Source of the DNA: Verrucomicrobiales bacterium | Lineage (GTDB): Bacteria > Verrucomicrobiota > Verrucomicrobiia > Verrucomicrobiales > DEV007 | Direction: 5' to 3' | DNA length: 64,000 bases | Assembly: GCA_029212615.1 (NCBI GenBank) | Contig: JARGPJ010000006.1 | Span: 248,375-312,374 of the forward strand | Part shown: positions 54,715-64,000 of the stretch, piece by piece | How positions within the stretch are numbered: the stretch's first letter is position 1 | Layout: each line of letters opens with the position of its first letter | Notes under the pieces: generated by a model | The model's database searches: none | Seen by the model: the letters and a program-made list of their open reading frames with translations, nothing else | Told to the model about the DNA's origin: nothing | Program-made: the position numbers and the translations under genes

Positions 54715-57360
54715 CTACACGAGAGAACGCAGCCATTTCACCAGCTCCGTTGATTCCTCCCGGATGTAGGAAGAATGAGTCCCCGCCACCTTCCGGTGGA
54801 ACAGCGTTGCCTTCGTCCTTCTCCTCCAGAAAGAAATCGTCCGTCGATTCAAGGGAAATTCGGCACTGCTCACGAGATGAATATCACAGCCAATTCGCGG
54901 GACCGGGGAAGCTCTGAGGAGAGCGTAATACTCACTGACTGATGATGGAAGGTCACCGGGCGATTCCTCTACCGCTGATGAGAAAACTGAACCCAGAGGC
55001 GAAGGTCTCTCAGGGTCCAGCAAAATGACCCGCCTCAGCGGGATCCCCGCCTCCTCCATCTGCAAGGCCAGTTCCATCGCCGCCACCGCTGCGACGCATT
55101 CCCCGACCAGGGTGAATCCTTCATCGGTGACCATCGATAGTTCGACCTCCCTGAGCACCTCGGATACATGCGCTCTCAACGTCCGTTTGGTAAAGTCAGG
55201 CCTCACTCCCGACAGCTCCATCGCCCCGGAGCGAATCGCCCGAATATCAAGATTGTCCGGCATACGGCGGGCAATCGCAGCAAACACAAGGATTTCCGTG
55301 TCACCTCCCCACCCTCCGGGAACAAAAAGAAGCGGCTCCCGGTTTCTCTCTCCACAGAGGCGCACCAGGTATCGGTTTTCAGCCTCCTCCGGTTCGACTT
55401 CACACGCGCGCCCCTCAGCGCGGGCTGCCATGCTCGCTATCGTAAATGCCTCAAACACATCAATCGCCGTGAACGAGACGCCGTGGTTCTTTTCAATTTC
55501 CGCGAACAAGCTGAGCGCCATCAGCGAATCTCCACCCACTGCCACAAAATCATCCTCAAGATCGAGATCATCTCTTTCCAGTATTTTACTCCATAACTGC
55601 GCTATTTTCCGCTCCCACTCTGAAGTATGAAGAAACGGTGAGGAAGAGGAGGCACCCTCTGAGTGCGTCGACAACGCGTCTCCCGGCTTGATCATTTCCT
55701 GTAAAGCGACCCGATCCAGCTTCTGGTTCAGAAGATAGGGAAACTCAGGCAGAACCTGAAGCTGCTGAGGAACCATGTAACCGGGAAGCCTCTCCGAAAG
55801 AAATACCTGTAGTGCCCCGACCTCCACCGAATCCCCGTGTTTCACGAGGACAAAGGCCGCAATCCGCTCCGTCCCGGTCGGATCCTGAAAGGGAACCACC
55901 ACCGCATCGCAGACCCCCGGGGCACTTCTGAGGACGCTCTCAATTTCAGAAAAGTCGACAAGGAAACCCCGGATTTTATGACACTGATCTATCCGTCCAA
56001 GATGAAATAGAAGCCCGCTCTCTCCTCTTTTCACCAAATCCCGGGTCCGATAACAGGTGAACTCGCCATCATCAGGATCAGGATAAAATCGATCTTCGGA
56101 CAGCTCGGGCCGCTGCCAGTACTCCTTCGCAATGGTTCGACTGCGAATCACCATTTCACCGGGCGCTCCCTCAACCACCTCAGCCCCTTCGTCATTGAGA
56201 ACGAGCACTTCCTTTCCATCGACGGGGAACCCGATCGTGACCCGCTCCTCGTCAAAGGCGGGTGGCAGGCTTTTGTGGGTGTAACTATGCGTCACGGTGC
56301 GGGTCTCACTTGTCCCGAAGGCATTCTGAAAAACACAGTTATCGGAAAAATATTTCACATAGAGTTCATAATCGATCCGGTGAACAGGCTCACTCCCCGG
56401 AGCTAAAATCCTGAGACGGGGAAACTGTTTTCCATGCTCCAGCAGATCGCCCAACTGCCGAAAGGTAGACACGTTGATGTCAAAGATCGTGATCGACTCC
56501 GAATTCAGCCAGTCGATCAAGTCATGCAGATTTGACCGTGACATATCCAGGGGGCACAAGGTCGCACCATTCAACAGGGCTCCACCGAGATGACAGATAG
56601 CAGCACTGCTACTAAGAGGGAAAATGAGACCATATCGATCCTCCTGCGTGACCATGAGATCCCGCGACTGTCGCTGAATGTCTGCGAGGACGTTCCCGTG
56701 CGACTGTGCCACGCCCTTGGGAACCCCCGTCGAACCGGAAGTGTAAATAATGTAAGCAAGACTCTGCGCCGTGGCGGAACACCTCACGTCTCGCTCTTCA
56801 AAAGCCCGGCTCCCCCATGCAGGGAGGGAAAACACCTTTGCTCCCCCCTGCCCGTGAGGAATGCGAAACACCTCAGGAACGAAGGGATACTCAGGGCCAT
56901 AGGCGAGAATAGAGCAATCAGTATCCGAGATGACATGATTGACGCGCGCGGGAGGCAAATCCGGATGAATAAACACATAGGGCCGCCCCAGTTTGAAACA
57001 AGCGAGCATCGCCGCAATCATGGAGACGCCGGTCCTACCGCATAAGGCTACGGGCGAATGCCTATCGACCGTCAATGTCTCGAACGAACGGCAGAACGTA
57101 TCCACAAACTCACGCAATTCGCGATAAGTGACGGCATCCCCTTCAAACGAAATCGCAATATTCTCCGGAACCTGCCCCGCCACATAATCAAACCGCTCAC
57201 CGATCGAACGAAAAGTTTCCGCCTCCTCAAACGGCAATCGCTCCCCCTGAGGAGTTTCGATACCGACCCGTTCGATCAAATCACACAGAGTTTCCGGGAT
57301 CCCTGAGAGAAGACATCGATTATTCACCTCTTCCGCAGGCACCTGATAGGAGTATGGCAT
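54715..57360 (-). CDS. Stand-alone NRPS-like synthetase: adenylation - carrier - thioesterase
   Basis: 881 residues. The adenylation domain (about 50-560) has core A3 YTSGSTGVPKGV, A5 NAFGTSET, A7 YRTRDL, A8 GRIDQCHKIRGFLVDFSEIE and A10 LLNQKLDR with Lys547. The A4 region reads IFPLSSSAA, without the Asp that normally holds an alpha-amino group. A carrier domain follows with VGGDSL (Ser612 for phosphopantetheine). The thioesterase (about 670-881) has GECVA in place of GxSxG, so Cys755 would be the nucleophile, with Asp782 and His862 as partners. No condensation domain, and no other biosynthetic genes are adjacent. Product is unknown. Confidence 0.88.
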   Translation of the reverse strand: MPYSYQVPAEEVNNRCLLSGIPETLCDLIERVGIETPQGERLPFEEAETFRSIGERFDYVAGQVPENIAISFEGDAVTYRELREFVDTFCRSFETLTVDRHSPVALCGRTGVSMIAAMLACFKLGRPYVFIHPDLPPARVNHVISDTDCSILAYGPEYPFVPEVFRIPHGQGGAKVFSLPAWGSRAFEERDVRCSATAQSLAYIIYTSGSTGVPKGVAQSHGNVLADIQRQSRDLMVTQEDRYGLIFPLSSSAAICHLGGALLNGATLCPLDMSRSNLHDLIDWLNSESITIFDINVSTFRQLGDLLEHGKQFPRLRILAPGSEPVHRIDYELYVKYFSDNCVFQNAFGTSETRTVTHSYTHKSLPPAFDEERVTIGFPVDGKEVLVLNDEGAEVVEGAPGEMVIRSRTIAKEYWQRPELSEDRFYPDPDDGEFTCYRTRDLVKRGESGLLFHLGRIDQCHKIRGFLVDFSEIESVLRSAPGVCDAVVVPFQDPTGTERIAAFVLVKHGDSVEVGALQVFLSERLPGYMVPQQLQVLPEFPYLLNQKLDRVALQEMIKPGDALSTHSEGASSSSPFLHTSEWERKIAQLWSKILERDDLDLEDDFVAVGGDSLMALSLFAEIEKNHGVSFTAIDVFEAFTIASMAARAEGRACEVEPEEAENRYLVRLCGERNREPLLFVPGGWGGDTEILVFAAIARRMPDNLDIRAIRSGAMELSGVRPDFTKRTLRAHVSEVLREVELSMVTDEGFTLVGECVAAVAAMELALQMEEAGIPLRRVILLDPERPSPLGSVFSSAVEESPGDLPSSVSEYYALLRASPVPRIGCDIHLVSSAEFPLNRRTISFWRRRTKATLFHRKVAGTHSSYIREESTELVKWLRSLV

Positions 57361-57671
57361 ATTCTATTGAGGTAAAATCGCCGGGGTAATGATTGCTTAG
57401 ATCCGGCTCCAGCCCCGGGGGGCGGCATGTCATACTTCACATCAAAGCCATCCACAACCGTTGTCGAGCCCACTATCCTAGCGGCGGTAGCGATCCGCGC
57501 AAATAGCGAATCCGGCCTCCCTCCGAATTCTCCGGCTCGAAAACTCTCCCCGCCCTGCTCACCCCCTGGCCATTCCAGGCAACCGTCCCCTCTATCGGCC
57601 CTCCACGAGTCACTTCCCCGCTTGAAAGCTTTGGTCTTTTCCTGCAGCATCCCGTTGTTCCTTATCAGCGC
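57361..57671. other. Divergent spacer between synthetase and addA
   Basis: 311 bases upstream of both the A-PCP-TE gene and addA. No ORF with protein-like content, hairpin or repeat stands out. It should hold the two promoters, but no clear -10/-35 pair can be named. Confidence 0.5.
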
Positions 57672-60600
57672 ATGCCAATCCTTCACAACGAAATGATCCT
57701 CGCCTCGGCGGGCTCAGGTAAAACCTACCAACTCACGAACCGCTACATCGGCATCATGGCGATGCAGCTGCTCGCGGAGCGACCGGTCACTCCGGAAAGG
57801 ATCATTGCGGTGACGTTCACGCGGAAAGCGGCAGGCGAATTTTTTGATTCCATCCTCGAGAAACTGGCCGAAGCAGCGAAGGACACTGACAAAGCACCTC
57901 AACTCGATACCGACGACGCGCTGGCGAAAGCGGTTGCCAAGCTGGACAAAGAGGAATTCACCCGACTCTTACGAATCTTCATCAGCCGGATGCCGAGGCT
58001 CTTTCTCGGTACCCTCGACAGCTTTTACTCGAATATCCTCCGTTCCTTTCCGGGAGAATTCGGACTCGCGGGAGATTTTGAAATTCTCGATCCCCACCTG
58101 GAAAGCATTGCCCGTCGCGATGTCTATCGAACCGTCTTTCAGCGAAGATTCGATAAGGAACAAAAAGGGGATGAAGCGCAGCGTGAATTTCTGGAAGCTT
58201 TTCGCCAGGCAACTTTCGGGAAAGAGGAGTCACGGATCAGAAGTGAGCTTGATCAGTTTATTTCCGACCTCCACGGCACTTATCTCGAAGCCTCAGACAG
58301 CACCCGCTGGGGACAGGAGCATGCGATCTGGCCGCAGGGCTGCCGCTTTCTCGGGGGTGAAGTAAATCTCGAGAAAGACTTCGCCTCCCTCTTCGACCTT
58401 TTTCAGAAGACCGATGACCCTGACGGCGGCAAGGATGCCGCCGTGAGAGTGAACTGGGACTACTGGAATCAATTTCGCGAAGAAGCTCCCGCTCATGTTC
58501 CCGGGGCCAAGCTGACGACTCGGATCGCCTATATGTTTAAGACGCTCCTGCCGCATTGGTCTGATCTCACCGCGGGCCACGCCACCATTTCCTTCAACCG
58601 GAAAAGTCACGAATTCGGCCCCTCGGAGTGCACCCTCATCGTACGCATCCTGCAGCACCTTGTCGGCAACGAAATCGAGGCCAAGCTTCGTCGCACTCAC
58701 GGTGTCTGGCATCTACTCCATCGCTACGAATCCACCTACGCCGAACGCGTCCGCCGCCAGGGCAAACTGACCTTTCAGGATCTCGCCTTGCTACTTTCAG
58801 GAACGTCGACCGCCGGCCAATCGGAAACGCCGCTCCTCAGTCAGGTGCCGGGCGAAGACGACCGGCTCCGGATCGACTATCGGCTCGACGCCCGTTACGA
58901 CCATTGGCTTCTCGACGAATTCCAGGACACAAGCCACCTTCAGTGGAAAGTCATCGCCAATCTCATCGATGAAACGGTGCAGGATACCTCAGGCGAGCGC
59001 TCACTCTTCCAGGTCGGTGACATCAAGCAATCGATCTACTCCTGGCGGGGTGGCGATCCGACACTCTTTCGCGACATCTATCGTCACTACAACCAACACG
59101 GGGAACGAATCATCCGTCGCGATCTTGATGTCTCCTGGCGCTCCGGGCACGATGTGATTGACCCGGTGAATCAGATTTTCGGGAACCGGACTGTCCTCGA
59201 GGAACTCGAGATCCCAACGGAAGCGCTCGACCGCTGGGAGTGGAACGATCACGAAGTCGCTGAAAAACACAACAAGGTCGCGGGCTACACCGCGCTCCTC
59301 AATCCGGTGACGCCGAAGGGTGCGAAACCCGAAGAGGAAGACCGATTCGCACTCGTCGTCGCCATTCTTGAAGAAATGCAGCCGATCAACCGGGGGATTG
59401 AGTGCGCCATTCTCGTGCAAACGAACAAGGTGGGGCGGCGCCTTGTCGACTACATCCGCTCCCAATCAGACACGCCCGTGATGAGTGAAGCCGACGTCCC
59501 CATGGCGACGGACAATGCCTTGAACCGGGCGGCACTGAGCTACCTCAAACTCGCGGCCCACCCCGGCGACACCTTTTCGTGGCAGCACCTTCTCCTCACT
59601 CCCTTTCGCGCCGTGATCGAAAAAGCCGGCATGACTTCCCGGCAGTTATCGTCGCGCATCCGGAAACAAGTTTTTGAAGAAGGCTTCGAGCAGGTAATCC
59701 GGGACTTTATCAAACAGCTGGAATCGCTCCCGGGCCTCGAACTCGACGAATTCAGTCGCCAACGCGGCGAAAATCTGGCGCTTTCCGCCCGCCTCTTCGA
59801 CGAGGACGGGTCGCGCGATATCGACGAATTTCTTTCCTATGCCCGCAATCGAACCGTTCGCGAGCCCGACACCCGCAGTGCCGTTCAGGTGATGACGATC
59901 CACAAATCGAAAGGCCTCACTTTCGACGCCGTCATTCTACCCGACCTCGGCGGCAATTCATTGACGACGGCGCGAAATGATATCGGGGCGAAAAAAGGCA
60001 ACAACCGCGAAATCGAATGGGTTTTCGACCTCCCCCGTAAAGAAATCTACGAGGCAGACGAAACGCTCAGCACCTATCACGCGGAGCGCGAAGCCGAGGC
60101 CGCTTTCGAAAATCTCTGCAAACTCTACGTCGCGATGACCCGTGCCCGTTGCGCGAATTATCTCATCACCGAACCACGCGGTAAATCGGCGAAGTCGAAC
60201 AACTTTGTGAAGTTACTCGAAACCGCACTGAGCGCGGGAGATCCCGTCGAGGACCAGATCGGCAAGTGCCCCGTCTCTGTTCTGTTCGAGGTCGACACGC
60301 CAACAACAGACCGAAACTGGCATCAGCACTACAGCCTCTCCGCAGAAGAAGAGCAGAAACCGGCGCAGGAGATCCCTGATATTTCCAGCCATCTCGCCCG
60401 GCAACGTCCCAAGCGGAGAACTCCCAGCGGCTCCGAACAGTCAGTTATCAGCGCTGCTCAAATTTTCTCCTCTGATTCTGCCACCGCCCGCGACTTCGGA
60501 AACCTGGTCCACGAGATCTTTGAGTCCATCGAATGGTGGTCGGCCGAAACTCCGGACAAGCTCCCCGACTGCCCCGGAAACGAAGAGGCACTCAGGCAGG

Positions 60601-60956
60601 TTGAACAGTGCCTCCGGGACCCTGCGGTACAATCAGCCCTCAGCCCCCCCAACGGGGACGCTTTACTTTGGCGGGAGAAGAGCTTCGAAATCCTCCTCGA
60701 GAACGAATGGCTCTCAGGGACTTTTGATCGCGTCACGATCGAATACGACAAAGCAGGTAACCCTGTCAGTGCTGCGATTCTGGATTTCAAAACCGACCGC
60801 GTCACCTCCCCGGCCGACATCGAAAAATCAATCAAGGTCTATCGGCCTCAACTGGAGACCTATCGGCAAGTGCTGTCCCTCATGCTCCAACTGCCGGGCG
60901 GAGCCATCTCGACCTCATTGTTGTTCACTCGACTGTCGACATTAATTGAGCTCTAA
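57672..60956 (+). CDS. addA: AddA-like helicase-nuclease subunit (UvrD/RecB type)
   Basis: 1094 residues. SF1A helicase motifs in order: Walker A ASAGSGKTYQL (11-21), Ia VTFTRKAAGEF, II WLLDEFQDTS, III FQVGDIKQSIYSWRGG, V VQVMTIHKSKGLTFDAVILPD, and VI LYVAMTRARC. The C-terminal RecB-family nuclease has RDFGNLVHEIFESIEWW and GTFDRV...AAILDFKTDRV, the PD-(D/E)XK site. With AddB it would unwind and degrade broken ends and load recombinase at Chi-like sites. Partner gene addB ends at 52502. Confidence 0.93.
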   Translation: MPILHNEMILASAGSGKTYQLTNRYIGIMAMQLLAERPVTPERIIAVTFTRKAAGEFFDSILEKLAEAAKDTDKAPQLDTDDALAKAVAKLDKEEFTRLLRIFISRMPRLFLGTLDSFYSNILRSFPGEFGLAGDFEILDPHLESIARRDVYRTVFQRRFDKEQKGDEAQREFLEAFRQATFGKEESRIRSELDQFISDLHGTYLEASDSTRWGQEHAIWPQGCRFLGGEVNLEKDFASLFDLFQKTDDPDGGKDAAVRVNWDYWNQFREEAPAHVPGAKLTTRIAYMFKTLLPHWSDLTAGHATISFNRKSHEFGPSECTLIVRILQHLVGNEIEAKLRRTHGVWHLLHRYESTYAERVRRQGKLTFQDLALLLSGTSTAGQSETPLLSQVPGEDDRLRIDYRLDARYDHWLLDEFQDTSHLQWKVIANLIDETVQDTSGERSLFQVGDIKQSIYSWRGGDPTLFRDIYRHYNQHGERIIRRDLDVSWRSGHDVIDPVNQIFGNRTVLEELEIPTEALDRWEWNDHEVAEKHNKVAGYTALLNPVTPKGAKPEEEDRFALVVAILEEMQPINRGIECAILVQTNKVGRRLVDYIRSQSDTPVMSEADVPMATDNALNRAALSYLKLAAHPGDTFSWQHLLLTPFRAVIEKAGMTSRQLSSRIRKQVFEEGFEQVIRDFIKQLESLPGLELDEFSRQRGENLALSARLFDEDGSRDIDEFLSYARNRTVREPDTRSAVQVMTIHKSKGLTFDAVILPDLGGNSLTTARNDIGAKKGNNREIEWVFDLPRKEIYEADETLSTYHAEREAEAAFENLCKLYVAMTRARCANYLITEPRGKSAKSNNFVKLLETALSAGDPVEDQIGKCPVSVLFEVDTPTTDRNWHQHYSLSAEEEQKPAQEIPDISSHLARQRPKRRTPSGSEQSVISAAQIFSSDSATARDFGNLVHEIFESIEWWSAETPDKLPDCPGNEEALRQVEQCLRDPAVQSALSPPNGDALLWREKSFEILLENEWLSGTFDRVTIEYDKAGNPVSAAILDFKTDRVTSPADIEKSIKVYRPQLETYRQVLSLMLQLPGGAISTSLLFTRLSTLIEL

Positions 60957-60994
60957 GAAAAAGCATTACCCCCAACTCAGCCCCATCGATCATC

Positions 60995-61771
60995 ATGAAT
61001 TCAATTCAATCACAGGTAAGTGAAGCGGAATGGGACCTGCGCGTGGAATTGGCCGCAGCCTACCAGGTTTTTGCTATGTTAGGCTGGACACACCTCATTC
61101 ACACGCACATTACGGTTAAGGTCCCCGACGAGAATCAGTTTCTGATCAATCCCTTCGGATTGCTTTGGGAGGAGATCACCGCGAGCTCTCTGGTGAAAGT
61201 GGATGCCGCCGGCGTCATTCTCGATCAAGGTTCGACGGGATACGGAATCAACCCGGCAGGATTCAAAATTCACTCCGCGATCCACACCTCCGAAAGGAAG
61301 TCAAAATGGGTCATTCACATTCACGTTCCCGAGGTCGTCGCTGTTTCGAACTTGAAAGAGGGATTGATCCGCGGGTTCTCCACCTACTCGATGGATCTGG
61401 GGGCTATTTCATATCACGGATATGATCATGCCACGAACGAGAAGAGCGACGTATGTGAAAGGATGGTCTCCGATCTCGGCCCGACGAATAAAGTGCTGCT
61501 CTTAAGAAATCATGGTTCCATCACCATTGGGGACACGCTTCACGAAGCCTTCTTCCTCACCTTTCAGCTCGTCGAAGCCTGCCGCGTCCAGCTGTTGACT
61601 TTATCGGCAGCAAAGTCAGACGCCGACTACATCGTTGTTCCTGAAAAAATCGTTCAGGAAACCTATGAAATCGTCCAGGCAAAGTATACCGGCGAAGATT
61701 TTGGAAAACTCGAGTGGGAAGCCGCGAAACGACAAATGGAATCGAAAGCAGGCCTCGACTATCAGAGCTGA
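60995..61771 (+). CDS. Class II aldolase/adducin-family protein
   Basis: 258 residues. The family zinc-site pattern is present: HIH in WVIHIHVPEVVAV and His in LLLRNHGSITIG, with the N-terminal THLIHTHITVKVPDENQFLINPFG and the acid region. Members include fuculose- and ribulose-phosphate aldolases and epimerases, but many are uncharacterised and animal adducin is non-enzymatic. The missing sugar-kinase or isomerase context leaves the substrate open. Follows addA by 38 bases on the same strand, possibly read through. Confidence 0.87.
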   Translation: MNSIQSQVSEAEWDLRVELAAAYQVFAMLGWTHLIHTHITVKVPDENQFLINPFGLLWEEITASSLVKVDAAGVILDQGSTGYGINPAGFKIHSAIHTSERKSKWVIHIHVPEVVAVSNLKEGLIRGFSTYSMDLGAISYHGYDHATNEKSDVCERMVSDLGPTNKVLLLRNHGSITIGDTLHEAFFLTFQLVEACRVQLLTLSAAKSDADYIVVPEKIVQETYEIVQAKYTGEDFGKLEWEAAKRQMESKAGLDYQS

Positions 61772-61980
61772 CCCGCGTTTCTCAGTCAGCGAAATGCCAA
61801 CGGGGCGGGGTTTCGCACGACGCATTCGCGAGCAATCGATCATTTCACCGCACGTCAGCTTTAGAAGGGTTGAAGAAAAGAACGAGACCGCCAAAACGAT
61901 TCACTGCATCCATTAACCCTCATCCATCTATACCGACCCTCGCTCTATAGCTCCCACTAAACCCTGACATCCACCTTCGA

Positions 61981-63390
61981 ATGACAACTGACAAATCTGA
62001 GGCCACAAGAATCGAATGCGATACCATGGGAAAGATGGAGGTTCCTGCGGAGGCGCTTTGGGGGGCCTCAACACAGCGGGCGGTGTTGAATTTCCCGATT
62101 TCAGACGTGACCATAGATCCGGGCATTATCCATGCCTACGGACTTATCAAATGGGCAGCAGCGCGAGCAAATCGTAAGCTCGGAACGGTGGACTCCGAGA
62201 AAGCGGATCTCATTGAGAAAGCCTCGAAAGAGGTTTTCAAAGGAGAGCTGGATAGGCATTTTGTGGTCGACGTCTTCCAGACGGGATCGGGGACGAGTAC
62301 GAATATGAATGCGAACGAGGTGATCGCGAACCGGTGCTCCCAATTGGCCGGAACGGAAATCGGCTCGAAAACACCGGTTCATCCGAATGATCATGTAAAT
62401 CAATCGCAGTCTTCGAATGATACATTCCCCTCTGCATTGCATATCGCGATTGCACAGGCCTTGCACAAAGACCTGCTTCCTGCGCTGCAGGAAGTCAGAA
62501 ACTCGCTCGGAGCAAAGGCCAATGAGTTTCATGACGTGTTAAAAATCGGGAGGACGCATTTAATGGATGCGACCCCCTTGCGACTCGGACAGGAATTTGG
62601 TGGCTATGCCAGGCAACTGGATCTCGCAATGGAACGCGTCAACAAGGCACTGGAAGCAATTTTTGAACTGCCGCTGGGCGGCACCGCCGTGGGTACTGGC
62701 CTCAATTGTCATGCGGATTTTCCGAAACTGGCGATTGCTTTGATTGCAGAAAAGACGGGATTGAATTTTGTGGAGGCGGAAAATCACTTTGAAGCCCAGG
62801 CGGCAAAGGACGGGTTGGTGGAGGTGTCAGGGCAATTAAAAACGATCGCGGTCTCGCTTTTCAAAATCGCCAATGACCTTCGCTGGCTCAACTCGGGACC
62901 GCGTTGCGGGATTGGCGAAATTTCCCTGCCTGAGACTCAGCCGGGGTCATCCATCATGCCGGGCAAAGTCAACCCGGTGATCAGTGAAGCAATGATGCAG
63001 GTCTGCGCGCAGGTGATTGGCAATGACACGGCAGTGACCTGGGGCGGAGCAAACGGAAATTTCGAGCTCAATGTGATGATGCCGATGATCGGACAGAATT
63101 TACTGAACTCGATCAAACTACTGACGAACGCGTCGACGAGTTTGGCGACGCGGTGTCTTGACGGAATCACGGCGAATGAGGAACACTGTGCTGAGTTAGT
63201 CGAGTGGTCCATGAGCATGGTGACGAGTCTCGCTCCCATCATCGGATATGAAACGGCGGCGAAAATCGCAAAGCGATCAGTGGAGGAGAAAAAGACCGTC
63301 AGAGAGGTCTGCATGGAAATGGAAATCCTGCCCCTCGATGAGCTGGAGAAAGCCCTCGATCCCGCAGCAATGACGGAGTCTCGTGGTTGA
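61981..63390 (+). CDS. fumC: Fumarate hydratase class II
   Basis: TCA-cycle enzyme that interconverts fumarate and malate without an Fe-S cluster. 469 residues, standard length. The signature is GSSIMPGKVNPV. Other active-site segments are TGSGTSTNMNANEVIANR, VHPNDHVNQSQSSNDTFPSALHIA and GRTHLMDATPLRLGQEFGGYA. The absence of the Fe-S cluster makes it oxygen-stable. Single gene; convergent with the TauE-type permease. Confidence 0.97.
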   Translation: MTTDKSEATRIECDTMGKMEVPAEALWGASTQRAVLNFPISDVTIDPGIIHAYGLIKWAAARANRKLGTVDSEKADLIEKASKEVFKGELDRHFVVDVFQTGSGTSTNMNANEVIANRCSQLAGTEIGSKTPVHPNDHVNQSQSSNDTFPSALHIAIAQALHKDLLPALQEVRNSLGAKANEFHDVLKIGRTHLMDATPLRLGQEFGGYARQLDLAMERVNKALEAIFELPLGGTAVGTGLNCHADFPKLAIALIAEKTGLNFVEAENHFEAQAAKDGLVEVSGQLKTIAVSLFKIANDLRWLNSGPRCGIGEISLPETQPGSSIMPGKVNPVISEAMMQVCAQVIGNDTAVTWGGANGNFELNVMMPMIGQNLLNSIKLLTNASTSLATRCLDGITANEEHCAELVEWSMSMVTSLAPIIGYETAAKIAKRSVEEKKTVREVCMEMEILPLDELEKALDPAAMTESRG

Positions 63391-63422
63391 CCCCTCAATA
63401 TTTTGAAGGAGAAAAGCAGTCT

Positions 63423-63998
63423 CTACCCCGGCCAGAGCAACTTGATCGCCATAAATAAAAGAGCGACGTAAAGTGCGTTTCGGATCCAGTTTTCTCCCTT
63501 GAGCACACTCAACCGGGACCCTATCCAGCCTCCGAGGGAGTTTCCAACCGCCAGCGCAAGACCCGGGAGCCACAGGACCTGGCCCCGTGCCGCGAAAATA
63601 ATCAAAGCGGCGAAAGTGAACATCCCCACAATGAACACCTTGTGCATATTCACCCGGACGAGGTCCAGCCCGAGAACACGATGCAATGCCGCCATGAGGA
63701 GAAAGCCAACGCCGGCCTGAATGAATCCTCCATAGAACCCCACCCCTACCATCGCAAGGTGCCCCAGAATAAGTTGCTGCCGTGACGGCGGCACTTTCCC
63801 ACTTTCTTCCGTGCCATCCCGTTCACTCCCCCCTTTTCCGGCTTGTAACATTCGCTGGACGGTCATGAGGATTAACACCCCGATGAGGACAGCGCCGAGA
63901 ATCCTGTTAAAGAGTTCCCCGCGTACCATCGTACCCAGCAACGCTCCGCAAATCCCTCCCGGCAAAGCGGCCAGGGCGAGAGAGAAACTCAGTTTCAT
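63423..63998 (-). CDS. TauE/SafE-family permease, 5' end beyond the window
   Basis: 191 residues visible, with about six hydrophobic helices and a charged cytoplasmic loop (about 53-70). The family repeat is seen in ALPGGICGALLGTMVRGELFNRILGAVLIGVLILMTV and VGVGFYGGFIQAGVGFLLMAAL, where the G-x-x-x-G-x-G-F pattern starts the second half. Typical members have about 250 residues, so about 60 N-terminal residues probably lie beyond position 64000 and the ATG at 63998 is internal. It exports organosulfur anions or similar; substrate unknown. Confidence 0.82.
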   Translation of the reverse strand: MKLSFSLALAALPGGICGALLGTMVRGELFNRILGAVLIGVLILMTVQRMLQAGKGGSERDGTEESGKVPPSRQQLILGHLAMVGVGFYGGFIQAGVGFLLMAALHRVLGLDLVRVNMHKVFIVGMFTFAALIIFAARGQVLWLPGLALAVGNSLGGWIGSRLSVLKGENWIRNALYVALLFMAIKLLWPG

Positions 63999-64000
63999 GT

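Noticed and set aside
49530-60956. The addB-addA interval as a biosynthetic gene cluster
   Set aside because: Only one enzyme (A-PCP-TE) is biosynthetic; Nudix, AlkD-like and helicase-nuclease genes are housekeeping or repair, with no transporter or tailoring gene nearby.

Overview
The window reads as chromosomal core DNA of a Gram-negative PVC-superphylum bacterium, most likely Verrucomicrobiota. This is an inference from gene content: a Tat-exported Gfo/Idh/MocA oxidoreductase next to a CxPSR-type sulfatase, GYF_2/RDD and SHD1-like proteins, a Ser/Thr kinase fused to PEGA and FGE-like domains, a bactofilin, a RAYT transposase, and weak or absent Shine-Dalgarno sequences. GC content is moderate and most of the sequence is densely coding. 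I found no rRNA, tRNA, CRISPR array or prophage.

Layout. 1-5.6 kb: a TPR protein cut by the left edge, bactofilin, RAYT transposase, SRPBCC protein, a zinc-ribbon/RDD membrane pair, and hpt-moaD. 5.7-11.6 kb: pdxH, a MarR regulator, a DUF2017-like protein, cdd, a glucose/sorbosone dehydrogenase-like protein and asnS. 11.6-16 kb: a receptor-type Ser/Thr kinase with no canonical start codon, and its membrane partner gene. 16-23 kb: exported proteins including a double-thioredoxin fusion, then Gfo/Idh/MocA, sulfatase, alpha/beta hydrolase and an FkbM methyltransferase. 23-29.7 kb: an FRG-domain protein opposite a small possibly winged-helix protein, a LysR regulator divergent from ilvD with a clear T-N11-A operator, DUF2141, an M24 peptidase and an SHD1-like protein. 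29.7-33.8 kb: a double pseudokinase-Sel1 membrane protein divergent from hisB-hisH.

33.9-38.6 kb: dnaN and dnaA (a probable replication-origin neighbourhood) and a sodium:solute symporter. 38.7-45.4 kb: a complete F1Fo ATP synthase operon read right to left as atpB-E-F-H-A-G-D-C, with no atpI. It has a CRP/FNR-type palindrome upstream, an intercistronic hairpin after atpE and a terminator after atpC. 45.5-49.5 kb: an AsmA-like protein, an ABCG-like half transporter and trmH. 49.5-61 kb: addB and addA (double-strand-break repair nuclease) separated by Nudix, AlkD-like and a stand-alone A-PCP-TE synthetase. 61-64 kb: a class II aldolase-like protein, fumC and a TauE-type permease cut by the right edge.

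The observations most worth following are the orphan A-PCP-TE enzyme with a Cys in place of the thioesterase Ser, the CRP-like site and c/b hairpin of the atp operon, the DnaA with altered P-loop and DNA-binding signature, the shortened ATP synthase delta subunit, the kinase lacking an AUG/GUG/UUG start, and the tandem pseudokinase.
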